Of a stretch of DNA of 6,697 nucleotides, positions 4,848 through 6,697 are shown one piece after another. This DNA is from JAYXXU01 sp049301135 (GTDB lineage Bacteria; Pseudomonadota; Gammaproteobacteria; Pseudomonadales; Moraxellaceae). A model generated the notes under the pieces. The model worked only from the letters and a program-made list of their open reading frames with translations. It ran no database searches and had not been told where the DNA came from. The stretch lies in contig JBAQKP010000115.1 in the NCBI GenBank assembly GCA_049301135.1, positions 1-6,697 on the forward strand, in the 5' to 3' direction. The position numbers were made by a program, and so were the translations under genes. Every line of letters starts with the position of its first letter. The stretch's first letter is position 1.

Positions 4848-6623
4848 TTATGCAGTGGCAAAATACTCAGCAGGGAAGTCCATCAACTGTGCTGCGCCAG
4901 CATCGACTGCGGCAGCACGGGCATCCAGTTCTGGCAACACGCGGGTCACAAAGAAACGCGCCAGCAAGGTTTTGTCGCTGTAGAACGTGCCGTCTTTGCC
5001 GTTGGCGGCTTCGGTCATCAGCGCAAACATGTAGGCGTAGCTCATCAAGCCAAACGCGTGCAGGTAGTCAACACAGGCAGCATTGACTTCGTCGGCATTG
5101 GTTTTGCTGCGGGCAATCACGTTGGCCGTCAAGGCTTCAATCCGGTCAACGGCTGTGAGCAAGGCTGCTTTTAAAAAGTCGTTGTCGGCTTTCATGTTGG
5201 CCGCAAATTCACGAATTTCAGCCAAGTAAGTGGCGACAAACGCGCCGCCGTTACGCACCACTTTACGACCCATCAGGTCCAAGGCTTGAATGCCGTTGGT
5301 GCCTTCATAGATTTGCGCAATCCGCACGTCACGCACGTATTGTTCCATGCCCCATTCACGGATGTAGCCATGGCCGCCAAACACTTGCTGTGCATCGACA
5401 CAGGCTTCTAGTGCGCGGTCGGTCAGGAAGGCTTTGGCGACTGGTGTGAGCAGTGCAACACGGTCGGCGGCCAAGGTTTTTTGTTCACCCGAGCCATACT
5501 TGGACAAGTCCAGTTGACGCGCCACATACATGGCAAAGCAGCGGCCTGCTTCGTTGTGAGCGCGGGCATTCAACAACATGCGACGCACGTCGGGGTGATG
5601 AATAATCGGGTCAGCAGTTTTGTCGCTGGCTTTAACACCGGTTGCGCTACGGCCTTGGGTGCGGTCGGCGGCATAGGCGGCGGCATTTTGGTAGGCGATT
5701 TCAGACGCGCCCATGCCCTGCAAGCCCATCGACAGACGTTCGTAGTTCATCATGACGAACATGGCGGCCAAGCCTTCGTTTTCTTTGCCAACCAAGTAGC
5801 CCGTCGCACCGTCGAAGTTCATCACGCAGGTGGCCGAGGCTTTGATGCCCATTTTATGTTCGATGCTGCCAACGTTTACAGGGTTACGCGCACCCAGTGA
5901 GCCGTCGGCATTTGGCATGAATTTCGGGACGATAAACAGCGAAATACCCTTCGAGCCTTCTGGCGCATTCGGGGTTTTGGCCAGTACCAAGTGGATGATA
6001 TTGTCGGTCAGGTCGTGTTCACCACCGGTAATAAAAATCTTGGTGCCGCTGATGGCAAAGCTGCCGTCATCGTTTGGAATGGCTTTGGTTTTGATAATCC
6101 CTAAATCCGTACCTGCATGTGGCTCGGTCAAGCACATGGTACCCGACCACTCGCCAGAGTAGATTTTCGACAGGTAGGTCTGTTTTTGTTCTTCTGACGC
6201 GTAACCGACCAACGCCAACGCTGCACCGACGGACAGCAGTGGGTACAAGGTGAATGATGGATTGACCGCAAAAATCATTTCTTCGGCCAGCATGGTGACC
6301 ATTTTGGGCATGCCTTGGCCGCCCCATTCTTCAGCAGCGCCCAAGCCAACCCAGCCGCCTTCGGCATATTGGGTAAAGGCTTCTTTAAAACCTTTGGGTG
6401 TGGTGACCACGTTGCCGTTAATTTGTGCGCCTTCTTCGTCGCCTGTGCGGTTCAACGGCAACAGAACGTTTTGGCTAAATTTAGCCATTTCTTCTAGGAC
6501 GGCATCCACAGTGGCCATGTCAACGTGAGCCAGATCTGGAATCGATTGCCAGAATTGATCCGCAGCAAAAACGTCGCTGAGGATAAAGCGCATGTCCTGA
6601 AGGGGAGCATTATATACGGCCAT
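4848..6623 (-). CDS. Acyl-CoA dehydrogenase with N- and C-terminal extension domains
   Basis: This FAD-dependent enzyme (591 residues) introduces a trans double bond between C2 and C3 of an acyl-CoA, the first step of fatty acid beta-oxidation; it acts in the cytoplasm. Domains in order: an N-terminal extension (about 3-35, PF12418 type, YNAPLQDMRFILSDVF), helical N-domain (about 40-158), beta middle domain with MCLTEPHAGTDLG (163-175) and ISGTKIFITGGEHD (191-204), C-terminal helical domain with MNYERLSMGLQGMG (292-305) and QVFGGHGYIREWGMEQYVRD (413-432), and an extra C-terminal domain (about 465-588, PF12806 type). The likely catalytic base is Glu440 in IYEGTNGIQ. The length fits the roughly 590-600-residue subgroup that includes DmdC (methylmercaptopropionyl-CoA dehydrogenase) and several Acinetobacter-type enzymes; chain-length preference cannot be read from sequence. 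ATG at 6623 is preceded by AGGTGA, a good ribosome site. The gene has its own terminator and an upstream palindrome. Confidence 0.95.
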   Translation of the reverse strand: MAVYNAPLQDMRFILSDVFAADQFWQSIPDLAHVDMATVDAVLEEMAKFSQNVLLPLNRTGDEEGAQINGNVVTTPKGFKEAFTQYAEGGWVGLGAAEEWGGQGMPKMVTMLAEEMIFAVNPSFTLYPLLSVGAALALVGYASEEQKQTYLSKIYSGEWSGTMCLTEPHAGTDLGIIKTKAIPNDDGSFAISGTKIFITGGEHDLTDNIIHLVLAKTPNAPEGSKGISLFIVPKFMPNADGSLGARNPVNVGSIEHKMGIKASATCVMNFDGATGYLVGKENEGLAAMFVMMNYERLSMGLQGMGASEIAYQNAAAYAADRTQGRSATGVKASDKTADPIIHHPDVRRMLLNARAHNEAGRCFAMYVARQLDLSKYGSGEQKTLAADRVALLTPVAKAFLTDRALEACVDAQQVFGGHGYIREWGMEQYVRDVRIAQIYEGTNGIQALDLMGRKVVRNGGAFVATYLAEIREFAANMKADNDFLKAALLTAVDRIEALTANVIARSKTNADEVNAACVDYLHAFGLMSYAYMFALMTEAANGKDGTFYSDKTLLARFFVTRVLPELDARAAAVDAGAAQLMDFPAEYFATA

Positions 6624-6640
6624 GATTCACCTATAAGATG

Positions 6641-6653
6641 GTCTAAAAAAGAC
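6641..6653 (-). repeat. Short inverted repeat in the acyl-CoA dehydrogenase leader
   Basis: The arms gtct (6641-6644) and agac (6650-6653) flank five A. On the minus strand this reads gtct-ttttt-agac, 17 nt before the start codon. It is too short to be a terminator. It sits directly beside the larger palindrome at 6654-6670 and may be part of the same control region. Confidence 0.3.
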
Positions 6654-6670
6654 TGATGCACGCTGCATCA
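6654..6670. promoter_or_regulatory. Perfect 7-3-7 palindrome, candidate operator for the acyl-CoA dehydrogenase gene
   Basis: tgatgca (6654-6660), cgc, tgcatca (6664-6670) is an exact inverted repeat beginning 31 nt upstream of the minus-strand start codon. A 17-bp dyad with a short centre is the size bound by dimeric repressors such as TetR- or GntR-type regulators, which often control beta-oxidation genes. On the minus strand a weak -35-like ttgatg (complement of 6667-6672) overlaps it. No good -10 follows at the right distance, so the promoter itself is not resolved. The dyad could also form an RNA hairpin. Confidence 0.45.
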
Positions 6671-6697
6671 ATCGGAGAAACAGACAAAAAACCAAAC

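Noticed and set aside
4839..6528. Several plus-strand open frames opposite the acyl-CoA dehydrogenase gene
   Set aside because: They are shadows of a long, well-conserved coding sequence; their low-complexity Ala/Gly/His/Arg-rich products match nothing recognisable.

Overview
The window looks like a chromosomal stretch of a gammaproteobacterium, most probably in the Moraxellaceae (Acinetobacter and relatives). This rests on protein resemblance from memory, not on a search: the long acyl-CoA dehydrogenase with N- and C-terminal extensions, the CWC/DUF5522 small protein, the DUF805 membrane protein and the excalibur protein are all familiar in that family. Base composition is intermediate, with visibly AT-richer stretches in 1588-2277. 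No rRNA, tRNA, CRISPR array, transposase or integrase is visible.

Left part (1-1502): a CapA-family metallophosphatase-like gene (4-936; the true start may lie outside the window) is followed by a perfect 10-bp inverted repeat and a small membrane-anchored excalibur-domain protein (1035-1355). Then comes an unannotated relic at 1416-1502. It is a second, diverged copy of exactly the last 87 nt of the CapA-like gene, stop codon included, with no gene body in front of it. This is the clearest unusual structure in the window.

Middle part (1503-3220): three closely spaced plus-strand genes form a likely operon. They encode a uracil-DNA-glycosylase-superfamily-like protein (1606-2277), a DEDDh-type 3'-5' exonuclease-like protein (2284-2802) and a 12-cysteine CWC + DUF5522 protein (2855-3220). 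The first two suggest nucleic acid processing or repair. The third is probably metal-binding and of unknown role.

Right part (3221-6697): an OlsB-like N-acyltransferase (3328-4281) with a Lys/Gln-rich segment is followed by a DUF805 membrane protein (4419-4787). The DUF805 gene probably has its own promoter, whose TTGACA box would otherwise be read as a TTG start codon. A hairpin terminator at 4802-4830 separates it from a convergent minus-strand gene for a 591-residue acyl-CoA dehydrogenase (4848-6623). Upstream of that gene lies a perfect 7-3-7 inverted repeat that may be an operator.

The genes do not form one pathway. The two lipid-related functions (OlsB-like acyltransferase and acyl-CoA dehydrogenase) are on opposite strands and probably regulated separately. 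I did not find a convincing new multi-gene system. The items most worth checking are the CapA 3'-end relic and the glycosylase-like/exonuclease pair.
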